33,831 nt of DNA from Elusimicrobia bacterium GWA2_62_23 (GCA_001799635.1 MGTV01000041.1:1-33831); one strand, 5' to 3'; positions 19,286 through 28,913 are shown, numbered from the stretch's first letter. Notes: a model not told the origin generated them from the sequence alone. Numbers and translations are program-made.

Positions 19286-20497
19286 ATGAACAACCTGCTT
19301 AACCGCTGGAAAGCGGCGGATCCCGCTTTCAAGGCCTTCCTGCTCGGCGTCTTTTTCCTTGGCATCAATGCCGGTGTTCTTTCCTCGGCCTTCAATAATT
19401 ATCTCAACGATTCTTTCAGCCTCACCTCGAAGCAGCGCGGCTTCCTGGAGTTCCCGCGCGAACTGCCAGGCTTCCTGGTCATCTTCATGACCGGGCTGCT
19501 CGCGGCCGTGCCCGTGCGGCGCTGGGCAGTTATCACCGGCCTGCTCACCGCGGTCGGTGTGGCGGGGCTGGGCTTCCTGTCTCCGGGCTATAACCTGATG
19601 CTGGTCTGGATGCTGCTGTGGAGCGCCGGCAGCCACCTGTTCATGACGGTAGAGAGCGTGATGGGCCTGCGCTTCGCCAAGGAGGGGGGGCAGGGGCGGC
19701 GTCTGGGGCAGATCAGCGGGATGACGAATTTCGCGGCCATAGCGGGCGCCGGTTTCGTCTGGGTCATGGCCAAGGCCGCGGGCCCCGCGGTGTATAAATG
19801 GTCCTTCGCCGCGGCCGCCGCGGCGTCAGCCGCTTCGGCGCTGCTTTTCGCGCGTATTCCCGGCGGCGGAGGGGAGGCGGCCCCCGGTGGGAAGCGCTTC
19901 GTCTTCCGCTGGCGCTACAAATGGTATTACCTGCTGAACATCCTTTTCGGCGCGCGCAAGCAGATCTTCCTGACCTTCGCGCCCTGGGTGCTGGTGACGC
20001 AGTACGGCGCGAGCCCGGCCGTGATGGCGGCGCTGGCGCTGGTAGCCGCGGCGCTCGGAGTAGTTTTCCGGCAGACCTTCGGCGCCCTCACGGACAGGAT
20101 AGGCGAGCGCAGGATGTTCATGGCCGACGCGGTGATCCTGCTGTTCATCTGCGCGGGCTTCGCCTTCTCCACTTTCCTGCCGCTGCTGTACGTTATCTTC
20201 ATACTGGATAACCTGATGTTCGCCACGCGTATAGCGCGCACCACTTACCTTAACCGCATCGTGGAAGAGAGGTCCCACATAGCGCCCACGGTCTCCTTCG
20301 GCGTGACCATCGACCACGCCGTGTCCATGAGCATCCCGGCCGCCGGCGGCCTGCTCTGGGCAGCTTACGGCTATAGGGCGGTATTCATCGCCGCCTCGCT
20401 GCTGTCCGTGGCCGGTTTCCTGGCCGCGCTCGCCGTGGACGACAACCGCCGCAAGGCCGCGCCGCAGCCTTCTCCAGCCCCGGTCACTCCGGATTAG
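19286..20497 (+). CDS. MFS transporter
   Basis: 403 residues with about twelve hydrophobic segments in two halves joined by a cytoplasmic loop near residue 195 (GGGGEAAPGGKRF). Basic loops between helices, such as FGALTDRIGERRMF in the second half, match the MFS motif GxLaDrxGrrr. Substrate cannot be told. The start has only a weak upstream AAGG, and translation may rely on read-through from the marC-like gene. The C-terminus is short, Pro-rich and cytoplasmic. Confidence 0.8.
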   Translation: MNNLLNRWKAADPAFKAFLLGVFFLGINAGVLSSAFNNYLNDSFSLTSKQRGFLEFPRELPGFLVIFMTGLLAAVPVRRWAVITGLLTAVGVAGLGFLSPGYNLMLVWMLLWSAGSHLFMTVESVMGLRFAKEGGQGRRLGQISGMTNFAAIAGAGFVWVMAKAAGPAVYKWSFAAAAAASAASALLFARIPGGGGEAAPGGKRFVFRWRYKWYYLLNILFGARKQIFLTFAPWVLVTQYGASPAVMAALALVAAALGVVFRQTFGALTDRIGERRMFMADAVILLFICAGFAFSTFLPLLYVIFILDNLMFATRIARTTYLNRIVEERSHIAPTVSFGVTIDHAVSMSIPAAGGLLWAAYGYRAVFIAASLLSVAGFLAALAVDDNRRKAAPQPSPAPVTPD

Positions 20498-20546
20498 CTT
20501 TGCGCGTGAAACTTTTTCCGGCTTTTGTCATCTAAAATAAAAGGCC

Positions 20547-20575
20547 TTGAAAAAAGCCGGTCTATGCTGTATAAA
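20547..20575 (+). promoter_or_regulatory. Sigma-70-type promoter
   Basis: TTGAAA at 20547-20552, a 17-base spacer, then TATAAA at 20570-20575, upstream of the exported protein starting at 20609. This is the best two-element promoter in the window; transcription would start near 20582. Confidence 0.6.
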
Positions 20576-20608
20576 TTGGGTGGTAGCAGGTGTTCCAATG
20601 GAGGTACC

Positions 20609-21469
20609 ATGTTAAGGATTATTCTCGTTTCAGTTTTTTTAATTCCGCAGACGCTGCTTGCCGCTGAGCTGGGCTCGCTGACGGCTTCGGACGTGGCGGC
20701 CTCCCGCGCCGAGGCCCCGCTGCCTAAAGCGGCCAAGGCGGCCGGCAAATACGCAGACGGCATGCTGCAGATCAACCACCTGCTGGCGCTTACGGGGCCG
20801 AAGCTGCTCTATACCCAGATGGCAGATAGCCCGGCCAAGTTCGAAGAGTTCAAGGCCATGTGGCAGCCGGTAGTAAAGAAAGCCGGTCTCAAAGCGCTGC
20901 CGCCGGAGTATTCGGCCGGGTTCGGGGCTCTGAAATATGAAACCACCGGCGGCCTCGCCATCCGCAGTTTCCTCTGCGACACGGCCCACATGCCCGTGTC
21001 GGAAAAGGAGATGGAGAGTTTCCTAACCGGGGTGCTTAACGCTGAAGGGATGAAGGTGGTGGGTTCCTACGGGATACCCGCGGACCCGAATATTTTCCCC
21101 AAGCCCACGGTGAACGTCTACTATCTTACTTCTTTCAACGAGAACCAGGACCGGGAGCGCCAGCTGCGCTACCTGGGCGTAAAGAACAGGGCCGTGAAAT
21201 TAGACCTGGACCTCCTGGAAAAGGCTGGAATAAAAATAGCCGCCCTGTATGGCAAGAATTCCATCTTCTACGTCGGTCCCAGGGTGGGAGTGGTCATGGC
21301 CGTCTCCAACAGCGAAGAGAGGACCTCTAAACAGGTCTCTTATCACAAGGACCTGATAGCCAAGCGCGGGGAAAAACTGATAGGAGTGAAGACGGACAAG
21401 CTCGAGAAGGCTGTGGTAAGCGAGGGCGAGGAGTATTTTTTCCTGACCAAGATCTATTACCTGAAATAG
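20609..21469 (+). CDS. Exported protein of unknown function
   Basis: 286 residues. A signal peptide (LRIILVSVFLIPQTLLA, cleavage after LLAA) is followed by a mixed alpha/beta domain with no Cys pair or lipobox. It contains strands such as PTVNVYYLTSF and IFYVGPRVGVVMAV. I do not recognise the family. The ATG at 20609 was chosen because GGAGG sits six bases upstream and gives a clean signal peptide; an upstream in-frame ATG (20525) would precede the promoter. It forms a single-gene unit between its own promoter and the terminator at 21490. Confidence 0.7.
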   Translation: MLRIILVSVFLIPQTLLAAELGSLTASDVAASRAEAPLPKAAKAAGKYADGMLQINHLLALTGPKLLYTQMADSPAKFEEFKAMWQPVVKKAGLKALPPEYSAGFGALKYETTGGLAIRSFLCDTAHMPVSEKEMESFLTGVLNAEGMKVVGSYGIPADPNIFPKPTVNVYYLTSFNENQDRERQLRYLGVKNRAVKLDLDLLEKAGIKIAALYGKNSIFYVGPRVGVVMAVSNSEERTSKQVSYHKDLIAKRGEKLIGVKTDKLEKAVVSEGEEYFFLTKIYYLK

Positions 21470-21489
21470 AAGCGGCAGGCAGAAAGGAG

Positions 21490-21517
21490 CCGCCGGTTTG
21501 TTTACCGGCGGTTTCTT
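21490..21517 (+). terminator. Rho-independent terminator
   Basis: CCGCCGGT pairs perfectly with ACCGGCGG around TTGTTT and is followed by TTTCTT. It ends the exported-protein gene and partly overlaps the promoter of the next gene. Confidence 0.85.
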
Positions 21518-21520
21518 ATT

Positions 21521-21529
21521 TGGGATAAT
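21521..21529 (+). promoter_or_regulatory. Extended -10 promoter for ettA
   Basis: TGGGATAAT is a TGn-extended -10, with TTTACC 17 bases before the hexamer (inside the terminator stem) as a partial -35. The predicted leader is about 27 bases, with AAGGA before the ATG. Confidence 0.45.
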
Positions 21530-21562
21530 AGTACTTCAGTCCCGGGTTCATAAGGAAAATAT

Positions 21563-23251
<1,689 letters not shown>

Positions 23252-23279
23252 GGAGCGCCCGGGCGCAGGCTTATCTGTT

Positions 23280-23288
23280 TGCTACAAT
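23280..23288 (+). promoter_or_regulatory. Extended -10 promoter
   Basis: TGCTACAAT, TGn-extended, 28 bases after the ettA stop. Predicted start near 23295, leader about 57 bases. No -35 seen. The short palindrome GCGCCCGGGCGC just upstream might be a weak ettA terminator, but its loop would be only four bases and the T-tract is interrupted. Confidence 0.4.
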
Positions 23289-23351
23289 TGAGGGAGTGCC
23301 GGCGTATTGTGTGAAACGGCGGCGGAAGGCTGCCCATTCAGAGGGGGGGAT

Positions 23352-24530
23352 ATGAAACTGAATACTTTGTTGATCTCGGCCTTGGTCGCCGTATCCGCGA
23401 CCGCGGCCGGAGCCTCGGAACTGGGGGATAAGTTTGAAAAAACGGCTGCCGCATTCGCGGCAGCCGGCACTGCGCGCCAGCTGACCGGCGCCTCTCTGGC
23501 TGTTTTTCCCTTCCAGGCCGAGGAAAAGCTCGCCAAGAAAAAGGTGGATTTTGCCGTAGGAGAGCTGCTGGCCAGCCACCTGCTGAAGCAGGGTGTCTAT
23601 AAATTGACCGAGCGCGTCCAGCTGGAAGAGGTGCTGAAGGAGCAGAAACTTGGGCTTTCCGGCGCGGTCGACTCCAAGACTGCTTCCGGCATAGGTAAGC
23701 TGCTCGGCGCGAGGCTCTTGGTGCTGGGAAACGTCATAAGGATGGGGGATTCCTACCAGATCACCGCGAAGCTGATAGATTCGGAAACCTCCGAAATGAT
23801 AGCTTCGGAGATAACGGAAGTGCCGGTGCAGACTTTTGACCAGGAAGCCGGCCGCTACCTGGCGCTGGTCCCGGACCAGCAGGCCGTGGGTATTTTCCTT
23901 AACCTGGGCTACGGGTTCACCAGTACCACCAAGCTGGGGCCGCAGACCTACGAAACCCTGACGCTTGATCCCGCTAACCCCGAGCTCCCGCAGATCATGG
24001 GAGGGATAGGCATCCGTTACTGGGCGAAACCGCGCTGGATGGCGCAGTTCGATTTCAACAGGGTCGCAAGTTCCGCTGGCGGCGGCGGAGAAAATCTTTA
24101 CACTACCGCCAATCCGGCCACCATCGCTGAAAAATTCCGGGCGGGCTACACGGGCTTCATGGTGCGCGTCTCTCTGGACCGCACTACCAGGCCCTCGGCG
24201 CCATTCGTGTGGCATAATGGAGCGGGCCTGGCTTTTTATAACGTGGACTCCGTGGAGATGGATAAGGAGCTGCAGTCGACCTACGGGATCTACAACGTCA
24301 GGCTGGATACCGAAGGTACGAGTTATTTCACTCCCTTCCTGCGTACCGGAGTGGAATGGCGCCCCCAAGCGCGCTTCGGCTGGAGTCTCTTCGCTAATAT
24401 GAACGTGCTCTCCAAGGATTATATCCAGGAGGTGACCATAGATAAAGGCGGGGCCGGACAGAACTTTACCATCTGGAAAACGTCCTTCCCGAGATTTTAT
24501 CTGGACAGCTCCATAGCGCTGTACTTCTAG
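23352..24530 (+). CDS. FlgO/CsgG-like domain fused to outer-membrane beta-barrel
   Basis: 392 residues. A signal peptide (LLISALVAVSATAAGAS) is followed at about 45-165 by a FlgO/CsgG-like domain: LAVFPFQ, VGELLASHLLKQGVYKLTERVQLEEVL, IGKLLGARLLVLGNVI, YQITAKLIDSETSEMIA. Residues about 178-392 look like an 8-strand-type outer-membrane barrel (GIFLNLGYGFTS ... LDSSIALYF), ending in Phe as expected for BAM recognition. Same architecture as the gene at 17380 but with low identity. The ATG at 23352 has GAGGGGGG just upstream; an earlier in-frame ATG at 23307 would mask the signal peptide. It could anchor or secrete an envelope component; no partner is evident. Confidence 0.65.
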   Translation: MKLNTLLISALVAVSATAAGASELGDKFEKTAAAFAAAGTARQLTGASLAVFPFQAEEKLAKKKVDFAVGELLASHLLKQGVYKLTERVQLEEVLKEQKLGLSGAVDSKTASGIGKLLGARLLVLGNVIRMGDSYQITAKLIDSETSEMIASEITEVPVQTFDQEAGRYLALVPDQQAVGIFLNLGYGFTSTTKLGPQTYETLTLDPANPELPQIMGGIGIRYWAKPRWMAQFDFNRVASSAGGGGENLYTTANPATIAEKFRAGYTGFMVRVSLDRTTRPSAPFVWHNGAGLAFYNVDSVEMDKELQSTYGIYNVRLDTEGTSYFTPFLRTGVEWRPQARFGWSLFANMNVLSKDYIQEVTIDKGGAGQNFTIWKTSFPRFYLDSSIALYF

Positions 24531-24572
24531 GGCGGCGCGGTCGGCAAGCCGCAAAGAAGAAAGCGAGCGGCG

Positions 24573-24604
24573 AAAAAAACCGCCGGCAGGGGCCGGCGGT
24601 TTTT
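24573..24604. terminator. Bidirectional Rho-independent terminator
   Basis: CCGCCGGC pairs perfectly with GCCGGCGG around AGGG, with seven A on the left and five T on the right. It serves both the + strand barrel gene and the - strand ACT gene that converge on it. Confidence 0.92.
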
Positions 24605-24621
24605 CTTTGGCTGAAGAGGGG

Positions 24622-25032
24622 TTACTTGGGGCTCAGGGCGGCGCGCAGCACTTCCAGGGCTCTTTCCGAATCCGAGACGTTGAGCAGCAGCCTGCCGGTA
24701 TTGCCGGTGTCGGAGGTGCCGTAGACGGTGGTGATGTTTATGTTGTTCTCCCCGAGCACGCGCGTGAGGCGCATCAGTTCGCCGGGCTTGTCGGTGAGGG
24801 CCAGCGAGATCATGGAGGTCTCTATGGTGGTGAAGCCGGCCCCGGTCAGGATATGGCTCACCTTGCGGTCGGCGTCCACGGCCACGCGCACCACGCCGGA
24901 ATCGTCGCGGATCTCGGAGGCGATGCCGATTATGTTCACGCCGGCGTTGGCGAAAAGTTCCACGAACTTGGAGAGGGCCCCCGGGACGTTAGGCAGGAAG
25001 ACGGTGTATTGCTTGATGAGTTTTACCGGCAT
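24622..25032 (-). CDS. Tandem ACT domain protein
   Basis: 136 residues made of two ACT domains: residues 5-68 (YTVFLPNVPGALSKFVELFANAGVNI) and 72-133 (SLALTDKPGELMRLTRVLGENNINI). Each has the Pro-Gly turn at the ligand site. Stand-alone tandem-ACT proteins bind small ligands, usually amino acids, and regulate metabolic enzymes or transporters; no catalytic domain is attached and no target is adjacent. CGGAG eight bases before the ATG on the - strand supports the start. This is the only confident - strand gene in the window. Confidence 0.88.
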   Translation of the reverse strand: MPVKLIKQYTVFLPNVPGALSKFVELFANAGVNIIGIASEIRDDSGVVRVAVDADRKVSHILTGAGFTTIETSMISLALTDKPGELMRLTRVLGENNINITTVYGTSDTGNTGRLLLNVSDSERALEVLRAALSPK

Positions 25033-25130
25033 AAAGGCTCCGTGCGCGCTGATTGGGCCCCGGGCTGCCGGGGACCTGCCCTAATTAAATAAATTTTATG
25101 GCCCGGGGGTAAAGGCGCGGTTCAAAGTTA

Positions 25131-25136
25131 TATAAT
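25131..25136 (+). promoter_or_regulatory. Consensus -10 box
   Basis: A perfect TATAAT nine bases before the ATG at 25146. Transcription would start about 25143, leaving a 0-4 base leader. No -35 match at 17 bases upstream (GGTAAA region). No ribosome site lies between it and the ATG. Confidence 0.45.
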
Positions 25137-25145
25137 CAGAGAACG

Positions 25146-25682
25146 ATGAAGCTGTTCCCGGAAGGCAGGTCCAAAGGTCTTTCCGCCGCCTCGCTGGCGG
25201 CCGCCGCCGTCTCCGGCCTCATGGCCCTCAAGGCCTCGTACGACTTCTCCACCCTGATAGGCGTTTTTTCCACGCCGGCCCTCTATCTCTCGATGGTCGG
25301 CTCCAAGGTGCCTTACGGCATGCCGCCGCTGGCCGTACTGCTCACACGCAACATCCGCCTGGCCTTCTTTTTCGCCCTGGTCTTCTGGTGCTCGGTCTGC
25401 GCGCTGGCGGCCGGCGTCTGGCTGCGCCGGGAATGGGCGCGGCGCGGGGCCGTATGGGGCCTGTACCTGCTGTCGGCCGCGGCTCTGCTGCTGCTCCTGT
25501 ACCCCTGGCTGGCCGTGCCGCGCCCGCTCTACTACGCCGGCATCCCCATAGCTCCGGAGTTCAACGCCGCCGTGCTCTCGGCCGCGGCTTTCGCCAGGAT
25601 ACTGGCCCTTTTGGCAGGCGGCGTCTGCCTGTGGTGGGCGCTGGCCCTGGACCGCAGCGGCCTGAAGAGCGAGTTCCGTTAG
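25146..25682 (+). CDS. Four-helix membrane protein, unknown
   Basis: 178 residues with about four hydrophobic segments: near residues 17-30 (weak), 60-82 (IRLAFFFALVFWCSVCALAAGVW), 98-118 (LYLLSAAALLLLLYPWLAV) and 138-165. The N-terminus is basic (KLFPEGRSKGLS). I do not recognise a family and see no catalytic motif. It stands alone between the divergent ACT gene and nifU. It may be translated from a nearly leaderless mRNA. Confidence 0.65.
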   Translation: MKLFPEGRSKGLSAASLAAAAVSGLMALKASYDFSTLIGVFSTPALYLSMVGSKVPYGMPPLAVLLTRNIRLAFFFALVFWCSVCALAAGVWLRREWARRGAVWGLYLLSAAALLLLLYPWLAVPRPLYYAGIPIAPEFNAAVLSAAAFARILALLAGGVCLWWALALDRSGLKSEFR

Positions 25683-25776
25683 CGGTTTGATAGTAGAGGG
25701 GGGGATTTAATAAAATGTAGGGGTAGTCCTTCCTCCATCTCTCCTGGAGCCGTTAAGTCACAATCGAGGTATCATT

Positions 25777-26610
25777 ATGTGGAACTATACTGAAAAGGTA
25801 TTCGAGCATTTCAAGAATCCCAAGAACGTGGGAGAGATAGAGCATCCCGACGCGGTGGGCGAAGTGGGCAGCATAGTCTGCGGCGACGCCCTCAAACTCA
25901 CTCTTAAAATAGATAAGGCCACCGAAAAGATCACCGACGCCAAGTTCAAGACCTTCGGCTGCGCCAGCGCCATAGCGTCCTCCTCCGCCCTCACCGAGAT
26001 GGTGAAGGGGCTCACGCTCGAGGCCGCCTCCAAGATCACCAACCAGCAGATAGCCGACTTCCTGGGCGGGCTGCCCGGCGAGAAAATGCACTGCTCGGTG
26101 ATGGGCATGGAAGCCCTGGAAGCCGCCATCAAGAACTACCGGGGCGGCGCTACCGAGAAGGTTATTATAGGCCACGCCGAAAAGGTGGTCTGTAAATGCT
26201 TCAGCGTCACCGAGTCCACCATCCTCAAAGCCATAAAGGTCAATAACCTCAAGACCGTAGAGGAAGTGACCAATTTCACCAAGGCCGGCGGCGGCTGCGG
26301 CCAGTGCAAAGGCGAAATAGAAAAGATAATAAAAGACTACTGGGCCGAGGCCGAGCATAAAAAATTCGACAAAATGACCGTGGTCGAGAAGATCAAGATG
26401 ATAGAGAAAGTGCTGGCCGAAGAGATCAACCCCAAGCTCAAGGCCGACGGCGGCTGGATGGAACTGGTAGACGTGCAGGGCCAGAAGGTGAAACTGCGCT
26501 TCCTCGGCATGTGCCACGGCTGCCCGTCCTCGGGCGCCACGCTCAAGAACGTGGTGGAGAAGGAATTGCGCGAGCGCATCGACCCCGCTATAGAAATTGA
26601 GGCTGAGTAA
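25777..26610 (+). CDS. nifU: Three-domain NifU Fe-S scaffold
   Basis: 277 residues with the full NifU architecture. The IscU-like domain has scaffold cysteines Cys35 (VCGDA), Cys62 (FGCAS) and Cys106 (HCSVM). The central BFD-like [2Fe-2S] domain has Cys139, Cys141, Cys174 and Cys177 (CKC ... CGQC). The C-terminal Nfu domain has Cys246 and Cys249 (CHGC). Spacing is close to that known for nitrogen-fixer NifU. It assembles Fe-S clusters from sulfur delivered by NifS, encoded next. No nitrogenase genes are in the window, so it probably serves general cluster supply, as in several anaerobes. GAGG lies seven bases before the ATG. Confidence 0.95.
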   Translation: MWNYTEKVFEHFKNPKNVGEIEHPDAVGEVGSIVCGDALKLTLKIDKATEKITDAKFKTFGCASAIASSSALTEMVKGLTLEAASKITNQQIADFLGGLPGEKMHCSVMGMEALEAAIKNYRGGATEKVIIGHAEKVVCKCFSVTESTILKAIKVNNLKTVEEVTNFTKAGGGCGQCKGEIEKIIKDYWAEAEHKKFDKMTVVEKIKMIEKVLAEEINPKLKADGGWMELVDVQGQKVKLRFLGMCHGCPSSGATLKNVVEKELRERIDPAIEIEAE

Positions 26611-26622
26611 AACGAGCTGCCA

Positions 26623-26748
26623 GGGCTGACGGGGGTATTGCCCCGAACGCCAGTTGGGGAAGGGAGGCTCAATCGCGATAGCGATTGAGGGGAACCGCGC
26701 AACGGTTCCCTGTAGTCCTGGCGGGCGGGACAATATCCCCGTCGGCCC
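26623..26748 (+). ncRNA. Closed, branched structured element between nifU and nifS
   Basis: A 126-base element fills the nifU-nifS gap. Outer stem: 26623-26640 pairs with 26731-26748 (18 consecutive pairs, two G-T wobbles). Inside it, CGCCAG (26648-26653) pairs with CTGGCG (26718-26723) and encloses two hairpins: CTCAATCGC/GCGATTGAG with GATA loop (26668-26689), and GGGAACCG/CGGTTCCC with CGCAA loop (26690-26710). No T-tract follows. It matches no riboswitch I can recognise. It may be a cis-regulatory or processing structure in the nifUS mRNA, or a folded interspersed repeat (MITE/REP type). The ATG of nifS lies 18 bases after the stem. Confidence 0.6.
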
Positions 26749-26766
26749 AGAAGAGGCGAGGTTACT

Positions 26767-27969
26767 ATGGAAAAAGTTTATTATTTCGACAATAACGCCA
26801 CCAGCCGCGTAGCGCCCGAAGTGGCCAAGGAGATGGAGCCGTTCTTCAACGACCTCTACGGCAACCCTTCCAGCATGCACTTCTTCGGCGGCGCCAACCA
26901 GAAGTACCTGGACCTGGCCCGCGCGCGCGTGGCCAAACTGCTCGGCTGCGAGCCTTCGGAACTGATCTTCACCAGCTGCGGCACCGAGTCCGATTCCACC
27001 GCCATCTGGTCCACGGTCCAGTCCTACCCCGAGAAGAACCATTTCATCACCACCAAGGTCGAGCATCCCGCCGTGCTCAACCTCGCCAAGCACATGGAGG
27101 CCAAGGGCTACCGCGTCACCTACCTCCCGGTGGACTCCACCGGCCAGATAAACCTGGACGACCTTAAGACCGCCCTGACCCCGGACACCGCCCTGGTCTC
27201 CATTATGTGGGCCAATAACGAGACCGGCGTGGTTTACCCTGTGGAAGAAGCCGCCCGCATCGCCCACGCCAAAGGCGCCTTGTTCCACACCGACGCCGTG
27301 CAGGCCGTGGGCAAGCTCCCGATAAACCTAAAAGAGACCAAGATAGACCTGCTCTCCCTGTCCGGCCACAAGCTGCACGCGCCCAAAGGCATAGGCGCGC
27401 TGTACGTGCGCAAGGGTGTGCGCTTCTCGCCTTTCATGCTGGGCGGCCACCAGGAGCACGGCCGCCGCGCCGGCACCGAAAACGTGCCGTATATCGCCGG
27501 CCTCGGCAAGGCCGCGGAACTGGCGCAGCAGAACCTGGAGAAAGAGAATACTTACGTGAAAGGCCTGCGCGACCGCCTGGAAGCCGGCCTGCTCAAGATA
27601 AAGAACACCCGCGTGAACGGCGGCGGCGCGCCGCGCCTGCCCAACACCACCAATATCAGCTTCGAATATATCGAAGGAGAGTCCATACTGCTGATGCTGA
27701 GCGAAAAAGGCATCTGCGCCTCTTCCGGCTCCGCCTGCACCTCCGGTTCGCTGGAGCCCTCGCACGTGCTCATGTCCATGGCCGTGCCGCAGACCTACGC
27801 GCACGGCTCCATCCGCTTCTCCCTGAGCGTGTACAACACGCAGGAAGAAGTGGATTACATCATAGCGGCCTTCCCGCCCATCATCGAGCGCCTGCGCGCC
27901 ATTTCCCCGTTCGCGGACGGCAAGCCGCTGTTCGGCATGGACGCCTGCGAACCGCACCACCACCACTGA
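26767..27969 (+). CDS. nifS: Cysteine desulfurase NifS
   Basis: 400 residues, class V PLP enzyme that converts cysteine to alanine and passes the persulfide to NifU. PLP Lys202 lies in SLSGHKLHAPKG, the catalytic loop Cys324 in SSGSACTSGS, and the N-terminal YYFDNNATSRVAPEV is typical. It has the short catalytic loop of group I (NifS/IscS) rather than SufS. It forms an operon with nifU, interrupted by the structured element. The C-terminus ends in CEPHHHH, an unusual natural Cys-His tail that could bind metal. A terminator follows. Confidence 0.95.
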   Translation: MEKVYYFDNNATSRVAPEVAKEMEPFFNDLYGNPSSMHFFGGANQKYLDLARARVAKLLGCEPSELIFTSCGTESDSTAIWSTVQSYPEKNHFITTKVEHPAVLNLAKHMEAKGYRVTYLPVDSTGQINLDDLKTALTPDTALVSIMWANNETGVVYPVEEAARIAHAKGALFHTDAVQAVGKLPINLKETKIDLLSLSGHKLHAPKGIGALYVRKGVRFSPFMLGGHQEHGRRAGTENVPYIAGLGKAAELAQQNLEKENTYVKGLRDRLEAGLLKIKNTRVNGGGAPRLPNTTNISFEYIEGESILLMLSEKGICASSGSACTSGSLEPSHVLMSMAVPQTYAHGSIRFSLSVYNTQEEVDYIIAAFPPIIERLRAISPFADGKPLFGMDACEPHHHH

Positions 27970-27993
27970 CGCGTCCTTAACCGGCGCATTGAT

Positions 27994-28028
27994 GAAAAGC
28001 CCCCCGTAAAAGGGGGCTTTTCCTTTTT
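27994..28028 (+). terminator. Rho-independent terminator after nifS
   Basis: GAAAAGCCCCC pairs perfectly with GGGGGCTTTTC (11 base pairs) around a 7-base loop, followed by CTTTTTA. It closes the nifUS unit 25 bases after the stop and just precedes the sigma-54-type promoter. Confidence 0.9.
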
Positions 28029-28039
28029 ATTTAGCATCG

Positions 28040-28055
28040 TGGCATAAAAATTGCT
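28040..28055 (+). promoter_or_regulatory. Sigma-54-type promoter, copy A
   Basis: TGGCATAAAAATTGCT matches the -24/-12 consensus TGGCAC-N5-TTGCW, with GG and GC separated by exactly 10 bases. Start predicted near 28066, about 48 bases before the ATG at 28114. Such promoters need an AAA+ enhancer-binding activator. An almost identical copy is at 33739. Confidence 0.75.
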
Positions 28056-28131
28056 CTGTATGGGGTGAAGGCTGCAAAAGCCAAAACTAAAAAAGATAAG
28101 GAAGGAAAAGATCATGAAAAAGAGCAATATG
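28040..28131 (+). repeat. Direct repeat copy A: promoter, leader and first six codons
   Basis: From the -24 element through the leader (GGGGTGAAGGCTGCAAAAGC onward) to codon 6 this stretch is repeated at 33739-33831 with only a T/G substitution in the leader and a small change plus one inserted base just before the start codon. This marks a recent duplication of a gene cassette. Confidence 0.9.
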
Positions 28132-28890
28132 CTGATAGCGGTGTTCGCGGTTCTGGCGGCGGCCTCCGTGGCCAAGGCCGGGGAAATAGAAATAGACTTT
28201 GACGGGACCAAAGGCTTAAAGCCCCAGTCCATGCACGATATCTTCGCCGGTTCCCACCAGATAGTTCCCCAGGAAGCTCTGGCCAAGGTTACTCTCCCGG
28301 TCCCGGTCGATCCGGATGAGTCCCCGGTGCCGATGATAGAGCCCTGGAATATAGACCCCATGGGGTATTGCATGATGGTCCCCTGGGTTGACGAAAATGG
28401 TGTTCTTCATGACTGCGGGGTACAGCCGAATCCCTCCGTAGGTTACTGCGAGCAGATAGAGATAGCTCCAGGCGTCGATTTTCCGCTCTGCTTTAGCGGT
28501 GTAGCCGTAGCAGAACTGAACTCCAACCCCGGCGTCATGCTCGAAATAGGTGCCGGTCTCAAGCGGGCCTATCCCGGCTATTCGGCCCAGCCTGGCTTCG
28601 CCGCCGCAGTGCAGGAGCTCTCCAAGGACAAGAGCACGAGAATCCTGTATAATGGAAAGAAGTTATTCTTTGCCCGGCGTGCGTACAGCAACAAAATGGA
28701 TGGCTGGGACCACACCGACATTTATACGCCTATAACCGATGCCGTTGATTCTCTGCCCAATAACGGTACCAACACCTCGATTGGCGCGGCCAGCGGGGCC
28801 ATTGCCGGGGCATCCGGCGGCGTAGTGGGGACCGTACTCGGGGCTATAGGCGGAGCAATCGCCGGCCTGGCCGCGGATCTGGCGTCCTGA
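28114..28890 (+). CDS. Exported protein with C-terminal glycine-zipper segment
   Basis: 258 residues, not recognised. Signal peptide MKKSNMLIAVFAVLAAASVAKA is cut after AKA (residue 22). The middle is Pro-rich with four cysteines in GYC, DCG, GYC and LCF (about residues 115-158), which could form two disulfides. The last 35 residues are almost only Gly, Ala, Ser and Val with GxxxG spacing (GAIAGASGGVVGTVLGAIGG), a glycine zipper as seen in membrane-inserting peptides and some bacteriocins. AAGGAAGGA precedes the ATG. It is driven by a sigma-54-type promoter and followed after 23 bases by a small two-helix membrane protein. A paralogue starts at the right edge. Confidence 0.75.
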   Translation: MKKSNMLIAVFAVLAAASVAKAGEIEIDFDGTKGLKPQSMHDIFAGSHQIVPQEALAKVTLPVPVDPDESPVPMIEPWNIDPMGYCMMVPWVDENGVLHDCGVQPNPSVGYCEQIEIAPGVDFPLCFSGVAVAELNSNPGVMLEIGAGLKRAYPGYSAQPGFAAAVQELSKDKSTRILYNGKKLFFARRAYSNKMDGWDHTDIYTPITDAVDSLPNNGTNTSIGAASGAIAGASGGVVGTVLGAIGGAIAGLAADLAS

Positions 28891-28913
28891 TCCTGAGTTC
28901 GTGGAGCAATATT

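Noticed and set aside
23271-24554. 427-codon open frame on the - strand opposite the second FlgO/barrel gene
   Set aside because: The + strand gene has a signal peptide, ribosome site and terminator; the reverse frame has none of these.
24607-25092. 161-codon + strand frame opposite the ACT gene
   Set aside because: The - strand frame has two clear ACT domains and a ribosome site; the + strand frame is a shadow.
25753-27288. 511-codon open frame on the - strand opposite nifU and nifS
   Set aside because: Shadow of two confidently identified genes; it also crosses the structured intergenic element and has no recognisable domain.
25146-27969. Nitrogen-fixation cluster
   Set aside because: Only nifU and nifS are present; no nifH, nifD or nifK or accessory genes, so general Fe-S assembly is more likely.
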